DNA from: Planctomycetota bacterium
GTDB lineage: Bacteria > Planctomycetota > UBA8742 > UBA2392
DNA: 64,000 nucleotides
Direction of reading: 5' to 3'
Assembly: GCA_015075515.1 (NCBI GenBank)
Contig: JABTUE010000002.1
Span: 841,088-905,087 of the forward strand
Part shown: piece after piece, positions 53,793 through 62,416 of the stretch
How the letters are laid out: every line of letters begins with the position of its first letter
Numbering within the stretch: the first letter of the stretch is position 1
The notes under the pieces: model-generated
What the model saw: only the letters and a program-made list of their open reading frames with translations
The model's database searches: none
What the model was told of the DNA's origin: nothing
Position numbers and translations under genes: made by a program

Positions 53793-56738
53793 TCAGGTGG
53801 ACAGCCCTTTTCGACGCCAGAGAAGGGTGCCCGCGCCCGCCAGGAAAGCCAGGAGCAGGAGGAATCCGTTGTTGCCGCCGGCCGCGCAGCCGCCGCCGCC
53901 CCCGCCGCCGTTGCCAAAGGCCGCGCTGCCGCCGTTGCCGGTGACGGTAAAGGTGTAGCCGGCTTCGTCGGGGTCGTCATTGAGCACCGTGACGGTGACA
54001 CTGAACGGCCCCGGCGCGGGGATCGCGTAGCTGACGGCAAAGCTGGCGTTGCCGCCGGCGGCGACGCTGGGGCCCGGCATGGCCGAAACATTCACGTTGA
54101 TGTTGCTGGCGCCCGAAAGCGCCACACGCGGCGTGCCGGTCAGGTTCAGCGGCGCGTTGCCGGTGTTGAACACCAGAAACACCAGGTTCTGGTTGGTGCC
54201 CGAGGGCAGGGTGCCGATGTTCAGCGTGCCGCCGTCGCTGATGCTGATGCCCAGGCGCTGGATGTCAATTTCCGGCAGTGTTCCGCCGTTGCCCGAGGCC
54301 GTCCAGGCCACGGGGTTCTTGCCCGCCACGTTGTTGGCGATGCTTACGGCAAAGTTGAAGGCCCCGGCGGCATTCACCGTCAGGGTCAGGGTGAAGTTCA
54401 CGCTGCTGCCGGGGGCCACGGTCGTGCCCGCGGGCTGGGTGACCACAACGCCGCAGTTGGCGCCGGGCGTGACGCTGACGGCGGGGCTGCCGGTCAGGTT
54501 CAGCGGCTGGGTGCCGGGGTTGCTGATCGTGTACACCAGGGCGACCGGGGTGCCGAACGGCAGCGTGCCCAGCGACTCGGCGGCGCCCACGGGCGTGCCC
54601 GCCGGGCGCGCAACCATAATGTCCGGGGCGTTGACCTGGCCGGTGCCGGACAGGTTGATGATGTAGGGGTTTTCGTCGGGGTCGTTGCTGGCCAGGCTGA
54701 GCTGGGCGGCAAAGGCCCCGGCCGCCGCGGGCGTGACGCTGATGGTGAAGGTTGTGCTGGCGCCGGCGGCGACACTGGCCGCAGGCTGGGCCGTCACCGT
54801 GACGGTGCAGTTGCTCTGGCCGCTGACGTTGACGCTGCCCGGCGTAAGCGCCGCGTTGCCGGTGTTCAGCACGGTGTAGGAGAAGCCGGCCGCGCTGCCA
54901 GCGGCCAGCGTGCCCAGAGCGTCCGTTGCGCCCGAGGCCACGGGCGTGCCGGCGCGCTGGACGTCAATTTCAGGGGCGCTGACGGCGCTGCCGCTGCCGC
55001 TGACGTTGATGATGTAGGGGTTTTCGTTGCTGTCGTTGTTGGCAATCGTGATGCGGAACCCGAACGCGCCGGTGCCGGGCGTGAACGCCAGGGTGAAGGT
55101 TGTGCTCGCACCGGCGGCAACTGACGCGGCAGGCTGGGCCTGCACGCTGACGGTCACGTTGCTCTGGTTGCTAAGGGCGACCGGCGGCGTGCCGGTCAGG
55201 TTCAGCGCGGCCGTGCCGGCGGCGTTGCTGACGGTGTAGCTCAGGGTGCTCTGCACGCCCGCGGTCTGGCTGCCGACGTTGTCGGTGCCGCCGCTGGCGA
55301 TGCTTGTGCCGCGCAGCACGTCAATCTCCGGCGCGCCGCTGGCGCTGCCCGCGGTGCCGCTGATCGTCAGCGGATAGGGCGTGCGCGCGGTGTCGTTGCT
55401 GGGGATGCTCAGGTTCACCGAAAACGGCTGGCCGGTGGTGGCGGGCGTGATGGAAACGCCAAAGGTCATGGACCACCCGCCGCCGGGCAGGGTCGTCACC
55501 GGCGGCTGGCTGGTGACCTGGGCGGTGCAGTTCACGGGGCCTGCCAGTTGCACCATCGGGCTGCCGGTCAGCGTCAGGTCGGCCGAGCCGGTGTTGAAAA
55601 TGGTGTAGGTCAGGTTCAGGGCGTTGCCCGCGGGCTGGGCGCCCACGTTGTCGGTGCCGCCGGGCGGAATCATGTTGTAGGTCGGGCGGTGCACTTCCAT
55701 TTTCGGAGCCGGGGCCACGGCGTTGCCGCTGCACGTCCAGCTCAGGTTCGGGTAGTCCGGGTCGTTGCAGGGCATGGTCATGCGGAAGCTGAAGGCGCTG
55801 CCGGCCGTGGTGGGCGTGACCATCGCGATCATCACCACATAGCCGCCGCCGGGGCTCATGTAATAGCCGTTGCCCATGCCGAACATGTTCACCTGGCAGT
55901 TCACCAGGTTGCTGACCTGCACCGTGGGGTTGGGGTAGGCCGTGGTGAAGTGCAGGCCCTTGCTGGCCGAGGCCAGGTTGGTCAGGGCGAAGTACACGTT
56001 GGCCTGGATGCCGGCGGTCAGGTTGCCGGCGTTGAAGTTGCCGTTGTGGGCAATCGGGTTGCCCACGGCCATGCCGTCGTATTCGTAGATGCGGGCCTTG
56101 GAACCGGTGCTGACGCCATAGGGAATGTCGTGGTCTTCGACTTCGCCCCATTCGGTGTAGCCGGGGCCGCCGGTTCCGCCGGGGTGCCCGCCGCCGTTGG
56201 CGACAAAGGGCCCGGCGGCGGTGGCGGTGTCCCACAGAATCGCGCGCACCTTGACGCTGGTGCCGACGGCCGAGGCGGGGATGTTGACCGTCCAGGTGTT
56301 GAAGCTGGTGGAACTGCCGCCGTAGGGCGGCGACTGGGGCGCGGCGAACGGACCGTTGGGCGCGCTGCTGCTGTAGCCCGCCCAGATCACGCGTTCGCCG
56401 GCGTCCAGCCAGTCGCCGTCGTTGTTGAAGTCCATCCACAGGGCGAAGTCGCTGGTGTTGTAGCTGGTGACCAGGGCGACCTTGATCGTGGCCGTGCCGC
56501 CCTTGACCATGTTGAAGAACTCAATGCCGTCGTCGCCGGAATCCTGCTGCCAGCCGGTGCCGTGGGTCGTGTCGTCGCTGACCTCGGCGCCGATGCAGTC
56601 AATGCGATAGCCGCTCTGGCTGGACTGAAAGAAGGTAAAGGTCGGGTACGGCGAGGGCGCGTCACTCAGGTCCTGGGCGCCCAGCACGCCGCCGGCAGCC
56701 AGCAGGGCCGAGGCGGCAAGAATCGTGGCAAGCTTCAT
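53793..56738 (-). CDS. Repeat-containing surface/exported protein with C-terminal anchor signal
   Basis: AGGAGAC precedes the ATG at 56738, followed by a signal peptide. The N-terminal region (about 20-250) holds a GEVED-type block (ALWMDFNNDGDWLDAGERV, EWGEVEDHDIPYG). Then come six Ig-like modules of ~115-120 residues, each opening like PEIDVQRAGTPVASGATD and containing NTGNAALNLTG and NDPDENPYIINLSG variants; these match choice-of-anchor D domains. The C-terminus (a run of seven glycines, a cysteine, a hydrophobic helix, then WRRKG) is built like a sorting or GlyGly-CTERM-type signal. It is probably displayed on the cell surface. At 981 residues it is one of the largest products here. Confidence 0.8.
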   Translation of the reverse strand: MKLATILAASALLAAGGVLGAQDLSDAPSPYPTFTFFQSSQSGYRIDCIGAEVSDDTTHGTGWQQDSGDDGIEFFNMVKGGTATIKVALVTSYNTSDFALWMDFNNDGDWLDAGERVIWAGYSSSAPNGPFAAPQSPPYGGSSTSFNTWTVNIPASAVGTSVKVRAILWDTATAAGPFVANGGGHPGGTGGPGYTEWGEVEDHDIPYGVSTGSKARIYEYDGMAVGNPIAHNGNFNAGNLTAGIQANVYFALTNLASASKGLHFTTAYPNPTVQVSNLVNCQVNMFGMGNGYYMSPGGGYVVMIAMVTPTTAGSAFSFRMTMPCNDPDYPNLSWTCSGNAVAPAPKMEVHRPTYNMIPPGGTDNVGAQPAGNALNLTYTIFNTGSADLTLTGSPMVQLAGPVNCTAQVTSQPPVTTLPGGGWSMTFGVSITPATTGQPFSVNLSIPSNDTARTPYPLTISGTAGSASGAPEIDVLRGTSIASGGTDNVGSQTAGVQSTLSYTVSNAAGTAALNLTGTPPVALSNQSNVTVSVQAQPAASVAAGASTTFTLAFTPGTGAFGFRITIANNDSNENPYIINVSGSGSAVSAPEIDVQRAGTPVASGATDALGTLAAGSAAGFSYTVLNTGNAALTPGSVNVSGQSNCTVTVTAQPAASVAAGASTTFTISVTPAAAGAFAAQLSLASNDPDENPYIINLSGTGQVNAPDIMVARPAGTPVGAAESLGTLPFGTPVALVYTISNPGTQPLNLTGSPAVSVTPGANCGVVVTQPAGTTVAPGSSVNFTLTLTVNAAGAFNFAVSIANNVAGKNPVAWTASGNGGTLPEIDIQRLGISISDGGTLNIGTLPSGTNQNLVFLVFNTGNAPLNLTGTPRVALSGASNINVNVSAMPGPSVAAGGNASFAVSYAIPAPGPFSVTVTVLNDDPDEAGYTFTVTGNGGSAAFGNGGGGGGGCAAGGNNGFLLLLAFLAGAGTLLWRRKGLST
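53935..56103 (-). repeat. Six tandem Ig-like protein repeats, period about 350 bp
   Basis: Repeat openings lie near 56100, 55710, 55333, 54980, 54630 and 54276. The modules share recurring words at the protein level (EIDVQR, GGTDNVG, NTGNA, ENPYIIN). Spacing is about 345-390 bp. DNA-level identity is limited, so they are old or diversified duplications. Confidence 0.7.
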
Positions 56739-56900
56739 GGTCGTCTCCTGTGTCCGGTTTCCCGGGGCGTCTGCGCGGGAAAGCTCCCCCGCCTTCCCGG
56801 AATCAGTGTATCGCACCCATCACAAGCACACAGAATTGCCGGGATTTTCTGTATCAAAATGAATACACTGCGCGCCGGTCTGTCACGCATCGGGGACAAC

Positions 56901-58391
56901 ATGGCCCGCGCCCGTTCCGAGTTTCACACCCGCCTGCACTTTCTGGCCCAGCGCTTCAGCCAGGCCGAAATCGCCCGCAAAACCGGCACCTCGCGCAACA
57001 ACGTCAGCCGCTACATGCGCGGCGCGAAACTGCCCGTCGAATTCGCCGCCGCGCTGGTGCGCGGGCTGGGCGTCAACCCGGCGTGGCTGGTCGCCGGCGA
57101 GGGCACGCCCTACCTCAGCGACGTCAACACCACCACCCAGAAAACCGCCGGCGACCTGCTGGAACTGGTGGCGGCCATGAACAGCGTGGCCTCGATGCAA
57201 CTGGGCAGCCTGACCGGCAAGCACCACCTGCGCGTGCTGCGCGAACTGAACGACGCGCTGGCGCGTTACCAGCAGTTGCGCGTCAGCATCAACGAAAAGA
57301 CCGCGCCGATCTTTACGCGCATTCTGGACGACTACTGGAAGGCCCTGGACCGCTGGGAACTCGACCGCGCCCAGGACATCCAGCGCGCCGCCGAACAGGT
57401 GGCCAAGCTGTGCGACGACCCGGCCCTGAACCTGCGCTTTGAGCGCACGCTGGCCTATCACGCCTATCTGCGCCGCGACGTGGACGACTCGATCGCGCAC
57501 CAGAAGCGCGTGTTCCAGCGCTCGCTGACCCAGGGCGCGCTGATTGACGAAGCCGGCATGAAAGAGGCCTACAACCTGGCCAACACCATGCAGAGCGTGG
57601 GCCGCATGGCCGAGGCCAGGGCGCTGTGCGACGGCGTGCTGGCGCTGGCGCGCGTCAACGGCTCGCGCCTGCCGATTTACCGCTACCTCAGCGCGCTGGG
57701 CGGCTATTGCCAGCTTGAACTGGGCGACCTGCGCGACGGCATGGCGCGCATCATGGCCGCCCTGCCCCAAAGCGACCCGCGCATGGCCCTCAACCAGAAC
57801 AGCATGATGATCCGCGCGCTGCTGCTTTCGGGCGCCCTGGACTTCCGCCAGGCCGCCGAAGCGGGCGACTTCGGCCCGGCCCACGCCCAGGGCATGGTGA
57901 GCTGGGCAATCATGCTGGAGGACGCCCCGGCGTTGCAGCTTGCGGTCAAACGTTTCACCCAGCCCGCGGCCGACGATTTTACCACGCGCCTGGCGCGGGC
58001 CTGGGCGGCCCTGCTGAAGGGCGACACCGCGCCGGCGCGCCAGGTGATACGCGACTTCGGCCGGCCCAGAGAACACGGCCCGCACAACGAACGTTTTGAC
58101 CGCGCCATGTACGCCGCCCAGTTGACGCGCAAATACGCGCCCAAAGAGGCACGGGCGTACTTTGCGGCCGCCCGGGGCGCGATCGAAGAAGCGCCCCCCG
58201 GCGTGGACATGTCCATCATCGGCCTGGCCAACTTTCACCGCACGGCGCTGGAACTGTGCCGCGACGGGCGCGGCGAAGACGCCCGCAGCCTGGCGGACGC
58301 GCAAGCCTTCTTTGCCCGCGTGCACAACGCCGGCTACGGCGCCCTGGCGCGCCTGGCGCCCCGTGACGCGGGCGCCCCGCCCACGCCGTGA
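56901..58391 (+). CDS. HTH regulator with large helical C-terminal domain
   Basis: An XRE/cI-type helix-turn-helix lies at about residues 10-60 (RFSQAEIARKTGTSRNNVSRYM), followed by ~430 residues of helices resembling TPR-type sensor domains (LGGYCQLELGDLRDGMARIM, MKEAYNLANTMQSVGRMAEA). The start at 56901 has GGGGAC 6 nt upstream, better than an upstream in-frame ATG at 56859. It is divergent from the surface protein gene with about 160 bp between, so it may regulate it; that is inferred. A small molecule or peptide may bind the helical domain. Confidence 0.78.
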   Translation: MARARSEFHTRLHFLAQRFSQAEIARKTGTSRNNVSRYMRGAKLPVEFAAALVRGLGVNPAWLVAGEGTPYLSDVNTTTQKTAGDLLELVAAMNSVASMQLGSLTGKHHLRVLRELNDALARYQQLRVSINEKTAPIFTRILDDYWKALDRWELDRAQDIQRAAEQVAKLCDDPALNLRFERTLAYHAYLRRDVDDSIAHQKRVFQRSLTQGALIDEAGMKEAYNLANTMQSVGRMAEARALCDGVLALARVNGSRLPIYRYLSALGGYCQLELGDLRDGMARIMAALPQSDPRMALNQNSMMIRALLLSGALDFRQAAEAGDFGPAHAQGMVSWAIMLEDAPALQLAVKRFTQPAADDFTTRLARAWAALLKGDTAPARQVIRDFGRPREHGPHNERFDRAMYAAQLTRKYAPKEARAYFAAARGAIEEAPPGVDMSIIGLANFHRTALELCRDGRGEDARSLADAQAFFARVHNAGYGALARLAPRDAGAPPTP

Positions 58392-58392
58392 C

Positions 58393-58421
58393 GCGGGAGG
58401 CCGGACCACCCGGCCTCCCGC
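58393..58421 (+). terminator. Hairpin after the HTH regulator
   Basis: GCGGGAGGCCGG and CCGGCCTCCCGC form perfect 12-bp arms around 5 nt, directly after the stop at 58391. No T-run is present, so termination may need Rho or be partial. Confidence 0.6.
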
Positions 58422-58466
58422 TGGCTCCTTCCGTCCACCAGTGCAACCGGAAAGAGCCGGGATCTC

Positions 58467-58655
58467 TCACGACGGACTGCCCAACAGCGACGCCGGGCAC
58501 AGCATTTCCACCAGCAGTTCCAGCGGCTCGTGGCCGCGCGCCAGCACCTCGCGCTGCACCAGCCGCAACGCCTGGGCGGGCGAGGCCGCGGCCACGGTGG
58601 CCCAGACCGGTCTCAGACCCTCCAGATAACTGACCAGAAAAATGTGCTCGTGCAT
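58467..58655 (-). CDS. Small 62-residue protein, unknown
   Basis: CGGAGACC precedes the ATG at 58655. The 62-residue product (MHEHIFLVSYLEGLRPVW onward) has no signal peptide or membrane helix and no family I recognise. Coding is supported by the ribosome-binding site and the position divergent from the 58780 gene across a short AT-richer gap. It could be a small regulator, but this is a guess. Confidence 0.55.
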   Translation of the reverse strand: MHEHIFLVSYLEGLRPVWATVAAASPAQALRLVQREVLARGHEPLELLVEMLCPASLLGSPS

Positions 58656-58779
58656 GGTTGGTCTCCGGCCCAAGCTTGTATTGAGACGCAGTCTCAGTTG
58701 CAAGCAAAAAATCGCCCGCGCGCCCGGTTTGTGTCGCACATGCCCGTACCATGCACCAAAACCCTTTTGGAGAACCGTC

Positions 58780-59343
58780 ATGTCCGCAAAACTTCCCGCC
58801 TATTCCCACCAGTTCGGCACCGACAAGGAGCTCGACGTTGCGCGTCTGCTGGAACGCACCACCGCCGAGCTGTTTGTCAACATGCAGGGCCCGGCGCTGG
58901 AAACCGCCATCGTCGCCCTTGAGCGCATGATCGCCCGCCACCTTCACGGCGACCCCGCTGTCTCTGACTTCGACACCCTGCGCGCGGCGCGCGAACTGCG
59001 CAACCTGATGCACGAAAAGGCCGCGCTTCTGCGCCAGTGCCGCGCCGAGGCGATTGAACTGCTCGGTCTGCGCCCGCGGCCGCCGCTGGAAAACCCCGCC
59101 GACGAACTGGTCACGGCCAAGGTCGCGGCCGGAATCGTCGCCCAGACCCCGGCCGATGCCCCGGCCGAGCCGACCACGGCCACCGCCCCGGCCCGGCCTG
59201 ACGCCGGCCCGATCGCGGTGTTCCATGACGCCCTGGAAAAGTTTGTTAAGAAAACACCGGGCATACCCCCGGCCCAGCCCCAACCGGAACCCCACCGGGC
59301 GGCTGAACGGACCGTTGGGGCACAACCGCAGCCCGCGGCCTGA
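58780..59343 (+). CDS. Uncharacterised helical protein with Pro/Ala-rich tail
   Basis: TTGGAGAA precedes the ATG at 58780. The first ~110 residues are helical (LLERTTAELFVNMQGPALETA, LRAARELRNLMHEKAALLRQ). A Pro/Ala/Thr-rich low-complexity stretch (about 120-187) follows and the C-terminus is disordered. I recognise no family. It is divergent from the small 62-residue gene. Confidence 0.6.
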   Translation: MSAKLPAYSHQFGTDKELDVARLLERTTAELFVNMQGPALETAIVALERMIARHLHGDPAVSDFDTLRAARELRNLMHEKAALLRQCRAEAIELLGLRPRPPLENPADELVTAKVAAGIVAQTPADAPAEPTTATAPARPDAGPIAVFHDALEKFVKKTPGIPPAQPQPEPHRAAERTVGAQPQPAA

Positions 59344-59392
59344 GACAACCGGCACGGGCCGGCACCTGTCGCGCGCTCAAAACCGCCCGGCG

Positions 59393-60769
59393 CTAGGCCG
59401 GGTCAGGCCCCGGCTCGCCCGCGGCGATTTCGCGCGCCCGCGCCAGGGCCTGCTGGCGGTCCAGCGCGCGGCCCTCGAGCATTTCGTCCTCCAGGGCCGT
59501 AAGGATGCGCCGGTACAGCGGGCCGGGGGCAAGCCCGATCGCGCGCAGGTCGTGGCCGTCAATCGGCAACTTGGGCCGCAGCGCCGCGGGGGCGGCGGCA
59601 AACTCGGCCAGTTTGTCGCGCACGAACTGCCAGGTTTCCAGGGTCTGCGGCCCGGCCAGGCAGTCAATGCGGTGCAGTTCGAGGTCTTCGTCAAAGTGCG
59701 GCTTGCGCAGCCAGCGCTTGAGGGTGCTGGTTTTCATCCGGCGCGCGTGCATGAACTTCAGGTGGTCGGCCACCAGCGACTGCACGCGCTCGATCACTTC
59801 GGCCGGAAAGCGCAGCCGGCGCAGGATCTCGCCGGCCATCTGCGCGCCCAGTTTGTCGTGGCCGTGAAACCGGATGCGGTCGCCGCTGGCGTCACAGGTC
59901 GGCGGCTTGCCCACGTCGTGCAGCAGCACGCCCAGCGCCAGCGTGACCGTGCAGGGGTAGTTGATCTTGTCCATGGCCAGCAGCGTGTGCACCCACACGT
60001 CGCCCTCGGGATGAAATTCGGGCGGCTGCGGCACCCCCGGCATGGCCGCCAGTTCGGGCAGAATCGCGGCCAGCAGGCCGGTTTCCAGCATCCGCTGCAG
60101 GCCGCGGCTTGCGCCCCGGTTTGTGATCAGCTTTTCCAGTTCGTCGCGGATGCGTTCGGCGCTGCACACGCCGATCTGCGGCGCAAGCGCCGTCAGCGCC
60201 GCCAGCGTCGCGGGCTCGAGGCTGAAGCCCAGATTGGCCTCAAAGCGCACGGCACGCAGAAGCCGCAGCTTGTCTTCGTCAAAGCGGCGCGTCGGGTCGC
60301 CCACGGCGCGGATCAGCCGGGCCTCCAGGTCGGCACGGCCGCCGGTGTAATCCAGCACCTCGCCGCTGGCCGGATCCAGAAACAGCGCGTTGATCGTGAA
60401 GTCGCGGCGCGCGGCATCGGCCTGTTCGCCGCCGAAGCTCACGTGGCTGGGATGCCGGCCGTCCCGATAGGGACCGTCGCTGCGAAAGGTCGCCACCTCG
60501 ACGAACGCATCACCCGCGGGGGCACCGACACGCACCACGCCAAAGGCCTTGCCCACGGCCACGGTGCGGTCGAACAGGGCCTCGACCTGGTCAGGCAGGG
60601 CGCTGGTGGCAACGTCGTAATCCTTGGGCGCGCGGCCCAGCAGCAGGTCGCGCACGCAGCCGCCGGCCAGCAGCGCGCGGTGGCCACGGGCGGCCAGCCG
60701 CGCGCAGATGTCGCGGGCCAGTCTGGCGCCGGGTTCGTCGGGCAGCTCAGGCACGGCCCCATCATCCAT
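59393..60769 (-). CDS. CCA-adding enzyme/poly(A) polymerase family protein with HD domain
   Basis: The 458-residue product has the class II nucleotidyltransferase motifs LAGGCVRDLLLGRAPKDYDV and RRDFTINALFLDP, the RNA-binding helices (FDEDKLRLLRAVRFEANLGF), and a metal-binding HD site in LGVLLHDVGKPPTC. The family adds CCA to tRNA 3' ends (Cca) or adds A-tails (PcnB); the HD domain favours a tRNA-processing role with phosphatase or phosphodiesterase activity. It ends just beyond the unknown helical protein and probably has its own promoter. Confidence 0.88.
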   Translation of the reverse strand: MDDGAVPELPDEPGARLARDICARLAARGHRALLAGGCVRDLLLGRAPKDYDVATSALPDQVEALFDRTVAVGKAFGVVRVGAPAGDAFVEVATFRSDGPYRDGRHPSHVSFGGEQADAARRDFTINALFLDPASGEVLDYTGGRADLEARLIRAVGDPTRRFDEDKLRLLRAVRFEANLGFSLEPATLAALTALAPQIGVCSAERIRDELEKLITNRGASRGLQRMLETGLLAAILPELAAMPGVPQPPEFHPEGDVWVHTLLAMDKINYPCTVTLALGVLLHDVGKPPTCDASGDRIRFHGHDKLGAQMAGEILRRLRFPAEVIERVQSLVADHLKFMHARRMKTSTLKRWLRKPHFDEDLELHRIDCLAGPQTLETWQFVRDKLAEFAAAPAALRPKLPIDGHDLRAIGLAPGPLYRRILTALEDEMLEGRALDRQQALARAREIAAGEPGPDPA

Positions 60770-60805
60770 GACCGGCGCGCCCGCGCAACGTGCGGCCGTA
60801 AGGGC

Positions 60806-61579
60806 TCAGCCCAGGGTGGATTCGGCCTCGGCCACGCTGTTGTGAAAGCGAAACCACTGGGCCAGGTCCAGCATGTCCAGCATCACCTTCAGCTTGGGCC
60901 GCGCCCCCACAATACACACCACACCGTCGCGGGCGCGCACGGCCTCGGCCATGCGCCGCAGCCGGTCAATGCCTTCGTCCACCACGCTGCGCACATCGGC
61001 CAGATCCAGCACCAGGTGCCGCGTGCCGGCGTTGAACTCGGCCTGCCAGTGGCGGTCAAACTGCGGCACGCTGACCTTGTCAAAGCTGCCGGACAGCGTC
61101 AGCACCTGCACGCCGGCTCTGGCGCCGTCGCGCATGTCCTTCCATATGGAATGGGCGATCTCGGTGGTGATGGGCCGGGGCGCCTGGCGGCCCGACAGGC
61201 TGGACAGCACGTGATCGAGCACGCGTACCGCGGCCTGGCTGAAGTTGGCAAAAAAGCGCACGCTGCCGGGTTCGGCCAGGGGCTCAAGCTTTTCGCGCAG
61301 CAGCGGCGCCGCGGCCACCAGCGCGATGTGCCCGCCCTCCTGTTCGGCAAACAGCCCGGCCATGCCGGCCAGGGTTTCCAGCCCGGCGCGGTCAATGCGC
61401 GCCAGTTGCGCCACGTCCAGCATCAGGCGCCGCGGCCGCGGCTGTAAAAGCCGGCCGAACTCGCTGGTCAACTGGCCCAGGTTGGCCGTCACCAGCGCGC
61501 CCTCAAGCCTGAACGCCCGGGTGCCGGGCGCCTCGCACTTCAGCTCGCGCCAGCGCAGCACGTTGTCGTCGCCCGCCAT
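60806..61579 (-). CDS. Double STAS-domain protein
   Basis: The 257-residue product has two STAS-like anti-sigma-antagonist folds: residues about 15-115 (RAFRLEGALVTANLGQLTS, RRLMLDVAQLARIDRAGLE) and about 155-250 (VQVLTLSGSFDKVSVPQFD, RHLVLDLADVRSVVDEGID). The serine phosphorylated in SpoIIAA-type proteins is replaced by an aspartate or valine context in both, so classic kinase control is doubtful. No anti-sigma kinase is nearby. It precedes the CCA gene on the same strand. Confidence 0.7.
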   Translation of the reverse strand: MAGDDNVLRWRELKCEAPGTRAFRLEGALVTANLGQLTSEFGRLLQPRPRRLMLDVAQLARIDRAGLETLAGMAGLFAEQEGGHIALVAAAPLLREKLEPLAEPGSVRFFANFSQAAVRVLDHVLSSLSGRQAPRPITTEIAHSIWKDMRDGARAGVQVLTLSGSFDKVSVPQFDRHWQAEFNAGTRHLVLDLADVRSVVDEGIDRLRRMAEAVRARDGVVCIVGARPKLKVMLDMLDLAQWFRFHNSVAEAESTLG

Positions 61580-61633
61580 GCGCACAGTGTAGCGCCGGCC
61601 GCGCAACGGCGGTCAGTCTTTGCAGAATTCGGG

Positions 61634-62359
61634 CTACAGGCCGATCCAGCCGCCAAAGACAAACCGCCGCCAGGCTTCGCCAACGGTCAGCCCGCGGATG
61701 ACCGGCCAGGCCAGGCCCCAGCTTGCGGTCTGAAGGGCAAGCAGCAAAAGCGTGCCGGCCACGGGCTCCCAGGCGTGGTTGCGAAAGGCCCGGGCCAGGC
61801 TGAAACGGCTGACGTCGCCGGCGCGCCAGGCCGACAGACGCGGCAGAAACCGCGGCACGTTGCGGCAGTATTCGGCGTAGGGTTCGCCGTAGATGCTGCG
61901 CAGCATTTCTTCTTCGATGCCGATCTGTGCGCGGTAGATGAAGTAGAACATCGCGTTGAACAGCGCCAGCAGCGCCAGGTTGAAGGGCCAGGCGGCGTTC
62001 AGCGCCAGCCCGCACCCGATCAGCCAGGTGCCCACATACAGCGGGTTGCGCGTGCGGCCGTAGGGCCCGGCGGTCGCCAGTTCGGCCTTCTTCAACAGAT
62101 AGCCCAGCGACCACACGCGCATGGCCACGCCCAGCAGCACAAGACCCAGCCCGGCAAGGCGCAGCCCGACCAGCGCCGGGTGTTCTTCGGCCAGCGGCGG
62201 GCGCAGCGCCAGCACGACAAAGGCCGCGTACACCGGCCAGAAGCCCTGCAGCCGCAGCCGGTCCAGCCGCTTTTCGCGACGCTTGCCGTCGCGGATTTCG
62301 GGCGGGCGTTCGGCCCTGAGCGGCCCCTGGGCAAACGGGTTGTCGGACGTGTCGTTCAC
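61634..62359 (-). CDS. Isoprenylcysteine carboxyl methyltransferase (ICMT/PEMT) family membrane protein
   Basis: The 241-residue product has about five helices and the family core GPYGRTRNPLYVGTWLIGCG (about residues 98-117) followed by EEEMLRSIYGEPYAEYCRNVPRFLP. These bind S-adenosylmethionine and a lipid-type substrate at the membrane. Bacterial members are often of unknown substrate; phospholipid or isoprenoid methylation are the usual guesses. A basic, charged N-terminal tail is cytoplasmic. Confidence 0.82.
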   Translation of the reverse strand: MNDTSDNPFAQGPLRAERPPEIRDGKRREKRLDRLRLQGFWPVYAAFVVLALRPPLAEEHPALVGLRLAGLGLVLLGVAMRVWSLGYLLKKAELATAGPYGRTRNPLYVGTWLIGCGLALNAAWPFNLALLALFNAMFYFIYRAQIGIEEEMLRSIYGEPYAEYCRNVPRFLPRLSAWRAGDVSRFSLARAFRNHAWEPVAGTLLLLALQTASWGLAWPVIRGLTVGEAWRRFVFGGWIGL

Positions 62360-62416
62360 GGGCGGGAATCTAGCGCGGCGGGCACGAAATGGGATTGCCG
62401 AAATCGGAAAGCCCGG

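Noticed and set aside
55548..56900. In-frame extension of the HTH regulator through the surface protein gene
   Set aside because: It is antisense to the repeat protein, and the regulator's own ribosome-binding site and HTH domain set the start at 56901.
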